Part shown: positions 10,634 to 22,047 of the stretch, piece after piece
How the letters are laid out: every line of letters begins with the position of its first letter
Numbering within the stretch: the stretch's first letter is position 1
Assembly (NCBI GenBank): GCA_008704415.1
Contig: VXIS01000214.1
Location: forward strand, 20,965 to 84,964
DNA from: Sphaerosporella brunnea
Taxonomy: Eukaryota > Ascomycota > Pezizomycetes > Pezizales > Pyronemataceae
Direction: 5' to 3'
Length of the DNA: 64,000 bases
Notes under the pieces: generated by a model
Told to the model about the DNA's origin: nothing
Database searches by the model: none
What the model saw: the letters and a program-made list of their open reading frames with translations, nothing else
Made by a program: the position numbers and the translations under genes

Positions 10634-12949
10634 ATGTCGGCGGTGCTAGGGAGCGATGACGTTGTGACCAACGAACTATTAAATGTTGTGTATGAAGGTG
10701 CGGTCCCTCGTTTTTTGATGTTGACATCGCACTTTGTTATTGACGTGGTGCAGGGTACGATGATATCAATCAGCTCAACGGCATGCAACTTTGGCCGATT
10801 TACCGTCAGCGATCAAGGCTTGAAATCATGGTGCTTGCACCGATTGTGAATGCGTTCAGAGAGGCCAGAGCCAATGACAGCGCTGCGTTCGAGAAGGAGA
10901 GGAACCAGTAGAGAACGGCGTTCGAAACGCAGAGGATCGGCTTTGAGAAGGAGACGAACGAGGAGGGAACAGCGTTTGAGAAGCAGAGGAGCAAGTTTGA
11001 GAGGGAGAGGAGCAACTTTGAGAAGGAGAGGAACGAGGAGAGAACAGCGTTTGAGAAGCAGAGGAGCAACTTTGAGAAGGAGAGGAGCAACTTTGAGAAG
11101 GAGAGGAACGAGGAGAGAACAGCGTTTGAGAAGCAGAGGAGCAACTTTGAGAAGGAGCGGAGCAACTTTGAGAACGAGAGGAGCAACTTTGACAACGAGA
11201 GGAACCAGGAGAGAACCGCGTTCGAAATAGAGAGGAACAACGAGAACCAGCGCACTCTCTTTGTAAAAGAGACGAGCAACCTCAGGGAAACGTTTGATCA
11301 GGCCAAGGCGGAGATTGCGGTTGCGAAAGTGGACTCCCAGAACCAGCAATTGGTCTCCGGATATGATGTGCCGAGTTGGAAGCTGCAGTTGCGCGAGCAG
11401 ACTGTTAAACCGGAAACTTATTACCGGCCGGCAAACAGCGCTGGCGAGGAATTCAACTCTGGTGAGTCCTTGCTATGGCGTCTGCGTGCCAGGATTTCAG
11501 CTGACTGTACCAGCTTACACGACCAACGCTGCACTCTGGGCGCAGGTCGTGGACTGTGGTCAAGCCAACTCAATTGCCGCGGTTTTGCAAACGCCGTCCG
11601 ACAGCCTGTCCGAAGAGTTGGCCAAAGAAGCAAATGATGTTGCCTCAACATATGACCCTGAAATGGAGGGGTATCGACCGATTGTCAGCCTGTTGGGGAA
11701 AATTCTCCCGCACGACCGCGCACTGGTCTTTGAAACACACGATGTTATGTTCCTGAACGAGGACCGATCACCGAGTATATGCGTTGGCTGGCCCGCGATC
11801 AACATTGCTCACGCTCCCTATGTGTGGACCGTTATCGAGATGGAGCCAAAGAACAAATCGCTGGACGACGCATGCCTAGGCCAGTTACTTGGTTATCTGT
11901 ACCAAATCGCATGTGCGCAGCCTCAGCACGATCGTTTCACCGGTATGGTGTCGAATGTTGACTGCAGCGTCATTGTTATGCTCGAGCGGGAGCCCGCCTT
12001 TGGGCTATACTTGATTACCCACTTCGCGCCCGTCGATTGGACGACAGCGCTCCTGCATCTGCGCCGGCTGATCAACGATGAACAAGAGCAGTCGCGGAAG
12101 CCAGGATTCAGCAAGGAGCTGGGTAGGATTGTCAAGTACCTTTCTATCACCCGGAATGCCACAGTCGGGGAATTTCCCATGCCGCGTCCTCGGAGTTCAC
12201 GGAACTGGCGGTGGATGCTGCCTGCCGCTCCCGATGGCACATACACCAATCGCGGCAGCGGTGCGATCGCCACTATTTGCGTCAAACGTGCAGCACCAGA
12301 TTGCGCCCCGAGGCTTCAGTCCGAGATTGACATACTACAGAAAATCGGCCACAACGCGCCCCCCTCTCTGCCACAATTGGTGTACTACACGAAGGACCAC
12401 CTGGAGTATGGGATGCTACCGGTGGGCGCCCCGGCGAATCCCGCAGACCTTACACGTCCTCCGTTCCTGGCGCGCCGTGTTCTCCAGGATGCGCTGCAGG
12501 CGCTGGAATGGCTCCACGAACATAAAATCGTCCATCGCGACGTGCGATGGGACAACATCGTTGTCGTCAACCAGTGTCGCGGCGTGCTGGTTGGCTTAGG
12601 TAGCGCTATTGAGGTCCGCGCCGGGGACGAAAAGGTTCCTTACCAGGGAGGCTTCCTGTGCTGCCCCCCCAGGTTGCTGTGCAATGGGAATCAACTCTAC
12701 CTGCCAGCACGCGCAGACGACTATCACGCTTTCATTCTTCTGGTCAATGCGGTGGTGTTCCCGACGGCATTCCACGATTTTGATGCCTCCCAGGTTATGA
12801 CCTTGGGCACGGATGAGCACGACCGCCTCGTCGGCTTGTGGAAGGATCTGGAGGCCTGCGTCGTGTGGGGCCAGTGTGTGACTGCCGCTGAAAATGAAGC
12901 TGTCGGAACATTGCGCGGACTGAGCACCCTCTGCCTGCCCCCGATGTGA
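10634..12949 (+). CDS. Coiled coil - PD-(D/E)XK-like nuclease - kinase-like fusion, locus 1 (nonsense-disrupted)
   Basis: Three exons are inferred: 10634-10697 (MSAVLGSDDVV), 10754-11461 and 11514-12949. Both introns match locus 2 in position and phase. Exon 2 encodes perfect heptads (FEKERSN type). Exon 3 has a restriction-endonuclease-like core: a beta strand ending VIEMEPK, then a helix with GQLLGY, the Q-x3-Y motif of RecB/Cas4-like nucleases. A kinase-like domain follows: CVKRAA (beta-3 Lys), SEIDIL (alpha-C Glu), HRDVRWDN (catalytic loop), then GLG in place of DFG, and GGFLCCPPRLL in the activation segment. The DFG Asp is therefore lost, and the nuclease lysine is Glu by alignment with locus 2. 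An in-frame TAG at 10909-10911 lies in the coil where other repeats have GAG. Nuclease-kinase combinations are known in Crinkler-type effectors; that assignment is inference. Confidence 0.7.
10880..11230 (+). repeat. 21-bp heptad-encoding minisatellite
   Basis: Tandem copies of a 21-bp word (AGCAACTTTGAGAAGGAGAG and variants such as ACAGCGTTTGAGAAGCAGAG) encode seven-residue units, SNFEKER or TAFEKQR. The register matches a coiled coil with Phe at one core position. About 15 units are present here, against only two or three charged repeats at the same place in locus 2 (about 16300-16360). The array has therefore expanded in this copy. The nonsense codon at 10909 lies at its start. Confidence 0.8.
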
Positions 12950-13294
12950 CGGGCAATGCGCGGTCTAGGTGTAGCGGTGCAGTTCAGGCACGGAGTATAC
13001 TACAAATCGTGGTGTATTTCAATTGTAGCATAAATTGACTCGATCAAATTCCTCACATCTCCCATTTGTGCAGCCCCATTACTTAAAGAGCTCGTCAATG
13101 CTGAAGAACAGTAGCTGCGCTGCCCGCTTCGAGATGACAGAGTTTGCGGCTTGCGCATGTGCTGTAGCGCACGTGGAGATAGTACACTGTTTTTTAGTGA
13201 CGCATATTCTGGAAGATACCGTCACAGAGGTGGCTGAGAGGGTATTCAAATTGACCGGGCAGTCACAAGCGGCCGTTGTATGCTATATACATAC

Positions 13295-13847
13295 TCACCA
13301 CAAAGAGAACGCCTTTTGTGTCCCGTACCGGCGGCCACCGCAAAACGTTCGATATGCCCTGCACTCCGCAGACGGCTGCCCGTCAATTGATTGACTACCC
13401 GCATGCCAGGGCAGCTCCCAACGCGGAAGCCCAAGGGGGAGGTCACCGTCTTCGTCCCACATGGTCCGGGCAACACAAACGATGGCGCGGTCGGAGGGCA
13501 GGCCGTCCAGCATCCACTCCTAACCAAAGTGCGCGCCGGTGGGACGGACCTGGACGGCGGAGTGGTTGCCCGTCAACACCAACTTCAGGCGGTGGCGGCC
13601 GCGGACGGCAGTGTTGTACAGCTGGCCGTGGGAGAGGTTGTGCCTGCTCCTGCACGTCTGCATTAAGTTGGTAGATGTCGGGCGAGGCGGTGAGCGAGAG
13701 GCCGATCTCGGCTAAGAGCCCGTGGATGGGAGGGTAACGAGAAACTGCGGCGGATGGCGTATTAAATATCATTTTTGACGACAGCGATGAACCGGCGTTG
13801 TTTACAGCAGGCATGTTCGTCGAAAGTTGAAGTTTGGAGATGTTCAT
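13295..13847 (-). pseudogene. Broken F-box protein gene
   Basis: A reverse-strand start at 13847 (MNISKLQLSTNMP) leads into an F-box-like helix pattern: PPIHGLLAEIGLSL, then DIYQLN. At about 13640 the frame breaks. One base out of register it resumes with TCRSRHNLSHGQLYNTAVRG, as expected for the second half of a fungal F-box (conserved Cys, then a Leu-rich helix). A TAG follows GAHFG, after which the same frame stays open as MLDGLPSDRAIVCVART. So there is one frameshift and one nonsense codon. F-box proteins recruit substrates to SCF ubiquitin ligases; the substrate-binding part is not recognisable here. Confidence 0.5.
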
Positions 13848-13849
13848 GT

Positions 13850-15790
13850 TGTTGACTAAAGGTTTTGCGCAGCGGGCTTATCAAAACGTAGGTTGATGTG
13901 ATATATTGAAGGTACGGAGCTAAGCGTGCAGTTACTACACTTACGGTGCAGCATCCTCGGATGTTATAGGGTGACGCACCCTCCATAACTCAACACGTGT
14001 TGGTGCGAAGAGGATGAGGGGTGGTATGTGTAGAGGGTAGGATTGCGTCGCCGGGAAGAGCAGCATCCAACCAGGAGGGCCTCCGAACATTCAAAGTTCC
14101 TATGCGCACGGGTGATATTTACAGTCCGAGTACAGTGGCTATCATAGGCCACTCGTGCCATCGTAGCACGGGTGGGGTGCCACTTTCGATCTATATCACA
14201 GTCGATCAAGCGCTCATGGCCCGTGATTTCACATATCACCGACTTTGCTCTGCCGTCGCCAGCAGGAGCAGTGAAGCACGGCGGAACAGGGTCCCCACAT
14301 GAAAGCTGATTCGACCCCGCAATTTGATTTCTCTGCGCGTTGTTGCATGGAATTGCAACCCCACCCCCCGATTCTGGCGCGTGTTCGTGGCCGAGTGATG
14401 TCTGGGGCAATTGCAACCCTTGCCTTGACTATACTGCTCGGAAGTGACCCTTGCCTGAACTATGTCTGCGTCACATGGCACTGCTCGGACATGTAACCCG
14501 TACGTTGGCAATGTAAGTGATTCCTCGAGTTTCCGGAGCCCTTCGAGTTTGCGGACACGGAGCTGACATGGAGCAAGCCCAAACCCCAAAACTGCTGTTC
14601 ACTTTACCGTGTCATCGACCAAAAATCCGCTCAAACACTTACTCAAGGTGCATACGATTGGTCCTGACGGCCATATAGATACTGCCGAGCCTCCAAAGCA
14701 CCGACAAACAATTGAAGTGGCCTTCGGCAGTAAACAGCCGTGGTTGGAGTTTACTTCAGATATTTTCAAGCTCTGTTTAACGATGTAGATCTTCAAAGAA
14801 AACATCAGCTTCCGGACTTGTGAAACAATCTCTTTTAGACGGCTGTTGAAATACTTGATGGCTTGTGTAAGCTCCTAAAGTAAGGGTTTAAACCATGCAG
14901 CTGACAATAAGAAAAACAAGCAGGACTACACAGCTATCAACGAGACTTTACCAGTGTGAACATTGAATGACATCCTGAACAGCATGTTCATCAGCGGTGG
15001 CTCATGTTGAAAGACTTCCATGCTATCACGGCCTAAAGCGTCCGCAGCCCGCCGCTAGCAATGCTTCCGCCTCCAGCGAGGGAGTTCCGCATTCTTTGGT
15101 TCATCATCTTCAGCTACCAGGACCTCACTTTGCCCATCGTATGATGTTCTCCATATATCGTTGACTGCCTGCTCTGCTTGCTCAATTCATTCAGGCTTAT
15201 CGTGCCACTCTTTGCGAAACCATGTAATTTTCATCACAGAATCGAGTGCGACTGCAACAATGTAGGTGAGACAGAGGTCCGTTAGGCCATAGTGTCTAAC
15301 AAAAGAGATCATGTTAGTTCAGGTCTCTGGACGAGAGAGAGAAGTGGTAGGGACAAACTACAAACCCATTCAGTACATTCCATGCGTTGTTGATTGAGCT
15401 GGTCAAATGGCTTTTCTGCCCTGCGCATTAAAAAAGGTCAGACGAAACTGTACTCTGACTATCGGAGATGCCTTTATCAGAAAGAGCGGAAGGCGCTGTC
15501 GGGGAAGACCCGCTGGAGGAAGGCACGGTAGAGGAAGGCGCGGTAGACAAACTCTGGCTCATGCAAATTGAAAGCGAGGTGACGGCGTGTGCTGCGGTTG
15601 AAGTTTGAGCTTCTGAGGTCGTGGTTGAAGTTTGATCTTTCGAGGTGGTGGCTAAGGGTTATGGACACACGTTGAGAATGGACACACGTTGAGAATGACG
15701 ACCGGTGGCGAAAGGAATCACCTTTTTTTCGCCGGCCAAGAAAGGGTCCACGGCGGCAAACGGACTCCGGGTGGGTTTTTACTACGATAC
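13850..15790. other. 1.9 kb without a recognisable gene
   Basis: Short open frames only, none with domain-like sequence. A small block of GGAAGGC(A/G)CGGTAGA repeats lies near 15515-15550, and a direct repeat (AGAATGGACACACGTTG type) near 15660-15695. It ends where the 5' flank of duplication B begins. Confidence 0.35.
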
Positions 15791-15799
15791 ATATCACAA

Positions 15800-18470
15800 G
15801 CTACGTACACCTACACTCTTAGGGGCACCACATGAAGGAGTCATATCGGATGGCTGTCAGCACCCACAATCACTCACCAAGCTAGGGCTTGGGGTAAATG
15901 GGATGCAACAGATGCAATTTGATAAGCGGGGCTTCATCGAAATCCAACAAATAGTCGGCCGACACAGCGAACACCACCCAACCAAGACCATCCTCAACCC
16001 TACAGCGCCGCGAAACCCACTAACTCGCCTCCAGCACCCCAGCTGCAGCTTCCGAGATGTCGGCAGTGCTAGGCAGCGACGACGTTGTCACCAACCAACT
16101 ATTACAGGTTGTTTACGAAGGTGCGGCCTTTTGTTTGGCGCTGACATCACGCTTTGTTAGTGACTTCCCTGCAGGCTTCGATGATTTCAATGAACTCAAC
16201 CGCATCAAAACCTGCACGATTGACCAGCAGCGAATAAGACTGGAACAACTGGTGCTTGCACCGCTTGTGTCTGCATTCAGAAGCGCCAGAGCTAAGGATA
16301 GCGCTGAGAAGGCGGAGCTCGAGAGGGCCAGGGCGGAGCTCGAGAAACAACTGTTGAGCTCCAGACATGATGTACAGAGTTTGAAGCCTCAGTTGCGCGA
16401 GCAGACTGTCAATCCGGAAAACGATCACCGGCCGGCGAAGAGGTCTGGCGAGGAAGTCAACTTAGGTGAGTCCTTGATCTGGCGTCTGCGTGCCAGGATT
16501 TCACCTGACTGTGCCAGATGACACTACCAACGCTGCGCTATGGGCGCAGGCCGTGGCCTATGGTTACGCCAAGAAAATCGCCGAGGTTTTGCCAGAGCCG
16601 TCCGGCTCCCTGTCCAACGCGTTGGCCAAAGAGGCAAATGATCTTGCAGCCACATATGATGGTGAAATGGAGGGGCGCCGACCGATTGCCAGCCTGTTGC
16701 GGAGAATTCTCTGGGTCGACAGCGCACAGGTGTTTGTCTATAAAAACCGATCACCAAGTATATCCGTTTGCCGGGCCGCCGTCAAGACAGCTCAAGCTGT
16801 GTATGTGTACACGGCTATCGACATAAAACCGAAGAACAAATCGCTGAACGACGCATGCCTAGGCCAGGTACTTGGTTATCTGTACCGCATCGCACGTGCA
16901 CAGCCTCTGCGGAATCGTTTCACCGGTATGGTGTCGAATGTTGACCGCAGCGTCTTTGTTGTACTGGAGCGCGGAGCCTTTGGGCATTTCAAAATTACCC
17001 ACTTCGCACCCGTCAATTGGATCACTGCGCTCCTGCATCTCCGACAGCTGATCAGCGATGCACGAGAGCAGCCGCCGGACCCAGGATTCAGCGAAGACCT
17101 GGGTGCAATGCTGAACTACCTTGCTACGACCCGACGTTCCACAGTCGGCGAATTTTGCGATGCCGGATGGGTCACTGGAATGGCAGTGGATGCTGCCTGC
17201 CGCTCCCACCAATACAACTATTTGCGTCAAGCGTGCAGCACCGCATTGCGAACTGAGCCTGCGGTCCGAGATTGAAATACTCAAGAAAATAAGCCCCAAC
17301 GCACCCCCATCTCTGCCACAATTGGTGTACTACGCTAAGCACCACCAGGAGTATAGGATGCTACCTGTCGGCGCGCCAGCCAATCCCGTGGAGCTTAAGC
17401 GTCGTCCGTTCCTAGCACGCAGTGTTCTCCAGGATGTGTTGCAGGCACTGGAATGGCTCCACAAACATGTCATCGTCCACCGCGACGTGCAGTGGAGCAA
17501 CATCGTGGTCGTCAACGAGTGTCACGGCGTGCTGGTTGACTTCCGTAGCGCTATTGAGCTCCGCGCTATTGAGCTCCGCGCCGGGGACGAAAAGGTTCCT
17601 TACCAGGGAGGAGTCCTGTGCTGTCCCCCCAGGTTGCTCTGCAACGTGGAACATCTGTACCTGCCAGCACGCGCTGACGACTATCACGCTTTCGTTCTTC
17701 TGGTCAACGCGATGATGTTGCCGACCGCATTCCCCGACGTTGTGGCCTGCCGGGTTATAGACCTGGACACGGATGAGCACGACCGCCTCGTCCGCTTCTG
17801 GGACGATCTGAAGGCCTGCCACGTGTGGGGCCAGTTTGTGACTGCCGCTGAAGATGAGGATGTCGGCAAATTGCGCGTACTCATCAACCTCTGCGCGGCC
17901 CCGGAGTATTGGACTAAGGGCAATCTCAGTGTAGCGGCACCGGTCGACAATGCCGTCGTCATTGAACCAGTCGTGGCGGGTGTGCAGCGGATGGCGTTGT
18001 GCGATGGATGAATGGCGGACGTCTTCATGAGGTCATGAAGAGTGGGGTTAGCTTGTGTCGATATGTGCCCTGGCAGTGTCTTAAGTGCTGCCACGGCTTA
18101 TACTACAAATCTTAGTGTATCCGAATTGAACGATGAATCGACTCGACCAAACGTGACATGAAATTGCTCACATTGCCGCATTTGTGGCCCCCCATGACCT
18201 AGCGAGCTCGTCAATGCTGAAAACCCGCAGCTGCGCTGCCCCTTTGGCGATGACAGAGTTCGTGGCTTGCGCATGTGCTGTAGCGCACGTTGTGATAGTA
18301 CCCTGTTTTTTTGGAGACGCATATTCGGGATTATACGGTGACAGAGGTGGCTGAGAGAGACGGGGTATTCAACCGGCAACCACCGCAGAACTTGCGGTAT
18401 GCCATGCATGGCCTCCTCCGACATCTGCCCGGTTGTCACAAAGTGCGCCCTGCACGGTGATAGTAACCAC
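15800..18470 (+). repeat. Segmental duplication B, unit 2 (nuclease-kinase locus)
   Basis: Second copy of the 10380-13400 segment in the same orientation. The coding parts align end to end, apart from the heptad array, which is much shorter here, and a 15-bp internal duplication near 17551-17580 that repeats the codons for IELRA. Confidence 0.85.
16057..18011 (+). pseudogene. Coiled coil - PD-(D/E)XK-like nuclease - kinase-like fusion, locus 2 (frameshifted)
   Basis: Exons are 16057-16120, 16175-16465 and 16518-18011. The introns (54 and 52 nt) use GTGCGG..CCTGCAG and GTGAGT..GTGCCAG and match locus 1. The start MSAVLGSDDVV is conserved. The nuclease core keeps a consensus-like AIDIKPK (D-x-K) and GQVLGY (Q-x3-Y). 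The kinase-like part keeps CVKRAA, SEIEIL, HRDVQWSN and DFR at the DFG position. The alignment with locus 1 shows one extra base at about 17155 (TGCG against CCC), which shifts the frame between the nuclease and kinase domains; without it the frame would be continuous. It is thus better preserved at catalytic residues than locus 1 but broken in the linker. An error in the assembly could produce the same picture. Confidence 0.7.
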
Positions 18471-19004
18471 AGGCCGTGAAGTGTATTGGCAAATGCCGAG
18501 TTGAAGAGCTTCGATCGCTTTTTGGACCATGCTCTGACTATGAAGTTGTCGCTGCTTGGAGCCTGAAAGTGATCACCATAGCGCGAAAGGTGGTCAACTG
18601 CTGTCTCACATGAGCATCGTCGGCACTGCGGTCATGGCCGTTAGTGTTGCAGGTCGTATGCCGTCCTTGACGTGGACAATGTTACCTGGGCGACCACAGG
18701 CCATAATTTTGATGGCGCTGTTTACCAGGCAGGGCTTACTGTGGTAGTGCGCCGGCCTGGCGATATCATTGAGGTTCAGTGGTTTCAACGGCGCTGCTGC
18801 TTTAGCTTGCTGTGCAATACCTGTAATCAAGAGTTTGCGGCCTGCAGCACGACCACACTTCTGCTCGTTATCTATGATGACTACCACTAGGCGAACAGCC
18901 GAATGGCAATCTCGGTGCGGTATCCCGGACGGTTAGGTGTCAAATGAAAATCTGTTGGCACCAGACGGTAAGTTAAGCTTGTCAAAGAGAGGAAAGCGCA
19001 CTTG
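18471..19004. other. No gene recognised between duplication B and the DDE transposon
   Basis: Short overlapping frames on both strands show no domain. The stretch ends in a TA dinucleotide at 19005-19006, the target of the adjacent transposon. Confidence 0.35.
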
Positions 19005-19006
19005 TA

Positions 19007-19034
19007 TGGTGCAAGCGGCTTCAAACCGACCCGT
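19007..19034 (+). repeat. Left terminal inverted repeat of DDE transposon
   Basis: 28 bp, exact reverse complement of 22048-22075. It starts TGGTGCAAGC directly after the TA target duplicate. Confidence 0.95.
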
Positions 19035-19330
19035 TGGCAGGCTCCGCTTGGTGGAAACAGCGACAACTGTTAATTAACGATCAATTAACTGATTACCGCG
19101 TGAGAACTCTAAGGAAACCTCCCTTCCATCCCCTAAATAAGATGCGCTCTATAAGACTAAGGGCCGCGCTTCTAGCAGTCATGCAATCTCGTGATAAATT
19201 TGAAGACTTGCGACGATGGATTTGGGAAGCTTGGACCATGTAAAATCGCGACGGCGTCGCTACGGCCAGCTGTCAACCGCTATGGCCAGCTGCACAGCTC
19301 AGTTGTCGGGTGAAATCACCATTTTTCTGG

Positions 19331-19399
19331 TGTTGGCTGCCCCCAAACTCTGCTGTTGGCTACCCCCAAACTCCGCTGTTGGCTGCCCCCAAACTCTTG
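19331..19399 (+). repeat. Three tandem 23-bp repeats in the transposon leader
   Basis: Three consecutive copies of TGTTGGCTGCCCCCAAACTC plus three bases, with one or two mismatches, lie just upstream of the transposase start at 19432. Position suggests an untranslated leader or a subterminal transposase-binding array; this is inference. Confidence 0.8.
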
Positions 19400-19431
19400 A
19401 AACCACAGGACACCCGCAGCCAGCAACAGCA

Positions 19432-21930
19432 ATGGGGAGACTGAGCAAAAGGACTATCGTTTCACAACAAGCTACAGCTATTCACAAGCGTAGGCGTCTG
19501 GCTGCGGCTGAAGCCAAGGCTGTGTTTCCGGATGAGGTGGAGAACGAAGGAAAGGCAGAAGAGGACGACAAGGTAAAGGACGACGAGGCAGAAGAGGACG
19601 ACAAAGCAGAAGACAACAAGGCAGAGGACGACAAGGCAGATGACGACAAGGCAGAGGATGACGAGGTAGAAGAGGAAGATGATGGTGACCGGGAGACCAT
19701 ACACAAATCCCTAGAGACCTACATCAACACGTTTCAAGTCCACAATGGAGCAGACTCCGACACTGAGCCGGAAGCAGCACTATTGCCAAAACCGCCCCCA
19801 CAAACTGGACAGCAAACATGGCCTCGGGTGTCAAGACCGAAGAGAGTTGAGCTTCTCAAAGCAGCCCTTGCAGACATGAAGAAGCTGCTTTCATCCGCAC
19901 GGAAGTGCCCCGCCGGCCAAGATTATACCCGCCATCTCCAAGTAAAGGCCTTTATATGTGTGCAGCTAGCACATACTGGGCTTGGTGGCCACTGCGCAAA
20001 AACCCGCACCGAGCTCTCCCTGCAAGTAGCACAGCATTCTCTAAAGAAGAGCTACGTTGCCAAGAGAATCCGTCTGCATGAGACATCGTGGATCACAAAA
20101 AGGTAGGTAAGCCTACCAGTGTTCTTCAGGTCAAGACACTGACTTCAACGGCAGGATGATCCCCGAAGGTGCCCAAGGTCGCCACGCCAAAACGATCTGC
20201 ATGCTCGAAGATGAAGGAACCCTTATGGCGTTTGAGGAGTACATGGCTAGTGAAGGCAAATTGGCTACCGGTCCTGGTTTGGCCAAGGCCATAACAGAGT
20301 ATTGGCGGAGCGAAGGCATCACAAATGAGGACGGCTCAGAAGCGGCACTTGCAGACCGGACAGCCACAGAGTGGATGAACCGGAAGGGCTACAAGTGGAC
20401 GGATCTAAAAAAAGGCGTTTATAAAGATGGGCATGAGCGGCCCGATGTGCTTGCCTATCGTAACGACATCTTCCTACCACGCTTAGCAGAGCTCGAACCC
20501 ACGTTTGTCCAGTGGACGTTTCCGCATCTTGAGGAAGACCCCGACGCTGATCCTATTCTTATTTACCCACAAAACCTTCCACCTGGCGTCAAACCAAGAG
20601 TTCCAGTTACCCATGACGAGTCCTCATTTAATTCCAAAGACGGAGTACCTAAGGCTTGGGTCAAGGAAGATTTTCTGCCGTTCTACGACAAAGGACGCGG
20701 GACTGGTATAATGGCATCCGAATATTTAACTCCTGGGGAGAATCTGAAGCTACTACCCAATCATCCTAAAGATGACTGGCCTAGGGAGCCCGATGGGGAC
20801 AGGTTCAATGAGTGCACACAGTTCTTTGAGTTTGGAGACGGTCAGTGGTGGGATGGTGAGAACGTTGTGGCCCAACTAAAGAATCTCACCATTCCGCTTT
20901 TTGAAAAAGCATTCCCAGGTTGCCAGGCAGTATTTCTTTTTGACTGTGCAACAAACCATACGGCCTTTGCCCCTGACGCTCTGCGCGTTGAAAAGATGAA
21001 TTTGAGCGAGGGAGGTGCCCAGGATGCCGACATGAAAGACGGTTTGTTCATTGACTCCAGGGGTATCCGCCGCTCGCAAAAAATGCATATCATGCGCAAC
21101 GGAGTCAAGGTGGCTAAGGGCATGGGAAAGGGCCTGAGGGAGCGTGGACTGTGGCCGAGAGATGGTGAGCCAGCAGCTTTAACCCCACCGATGCATCTTA
21201 CACTAACTCTCCTGAAACCACAAGGTTTGCTCTTGCAGTGCTCAATGCCCAATCCCAACCAAAGCCAAAAAACCAAACGGGTGAAAAACCCCGCCTGTGC
21301 AGAGGGTGTGCCGGGGCGAAACTGCTGTGCGACGGCAATCCTGTCGGCGCAGCCAGATTTCAAGGCACAGAGAAGCCGCCTAGAGGAAGCGGTAGAGGAA
21401 GCGGGACACATTGCCCTGTTTTATCCAAAATATCATTGTGAAATGAATTGGATAGAATATTACTGGGGCGCTTGCAAGAAATATGCCCGCAAGCACTGCA
21501 CATATACCCTCCCCGGTATTTCTCTCCCCTCCCTCCCCGCATCGCATGCAATTCCTCTCCCCCCACCGCATCGCATGCAATTCAGACTAACAACTTTGCA
21601 CTTATAGGACTACGCCAGGTTGTTCCAAAAGCGCTGGAATCCGTTAAGCCATCGTTGATTTTCAAGTATTGGAGACGCACCCAGCGCATCATCCAGGCTT
21701 ACCGGGAAGGGGCTGTGTTTGGCGACAAACAGTATAAGGAACGGGTTTATAAGAGTCACCGGCGCGTTTCACAGCGAGAGCCAGAGGCAGACTCAGCGGC
21801 GGCAGGATCGGGGACAGCAGCAGGAACGGGGACAGCAGGACAGCAGCAGAAACGGGGACAGCAGGACAGCAGCAGGAACGGGAACAGCAGCAGGAACGGG
21901 GGCGGCGGCGGCGACGGCTGGGAGACATGA
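19432..21930 (+). CDS. DDE superfamily transposase (four exons, about 764 residues)
   Basis: The start at 19432 gives MGRLSKRT, followed by a Lys/Arg-rich segment, a long acidic Glu/Asp/Lys stretch (about residues 35-85) and a helix-turn-helix-like region (TGLGGHCAKT). Introns are inferred at 20103-20154 (52 nt), 21165-21224 (60 nt, in frame and possibly retained) and 21516-21607 (92 nt, with CTAAC before the acceptor). The catalytic core shows D in VTHDES (about residue 378), D in FLFDCATNH (about 487) and E in CEMNWIEYYWG (about 638). The spacing and the FYPKYHCEMNWIE motif match a transposase family common in fungi that is related to Tc1/mariner DDE enzymes. Exon 4 encodes the conserved YKSHRRV end and then a Gly/Asn/Arg-rich low-complexity tail, partly tandem repeats (21810-21905). 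The TIRs bracket it precisely. Confidence 0.9.
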
Positions 21931-22047
21931 CGACAAGTTTATATAAAATTGACTCTCAGGGTCCCCACCACTTTGCGCGCTTCGACCACTTTCTGCACCC
22001 TCCGCATGCTATTTAAGTCACGGAAACTCTCAGCGAAACTCTCAGCG

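Larger units (their letters stand above)
10380..13400 (+). repeat. Segmental duplication B, unit 1 (nuclease-kinase locus)
   Basis: Collinear with about 15800-18470. Homology covers the 5' flank (the GGGGTACCACAT... and CAATCACTCACCAAG-like words), all three exons and both introns of the gene, and roughly 450 bp of 3' flank. The 3' flank includes GCTTGCGCATGTGCTGTAGC (identical in both copies). Flanks and coding parts have diverged to a similar degree. Confidence 0.85.

Noticed and set aside
10806..11349. Long reverse-strand open frames rich in Leu/Val/Pro over the heptad array
   Set aside because: They are the antisense shadow of a 21-bp repeat whose plus-strand translation is a coherent coiled coil.
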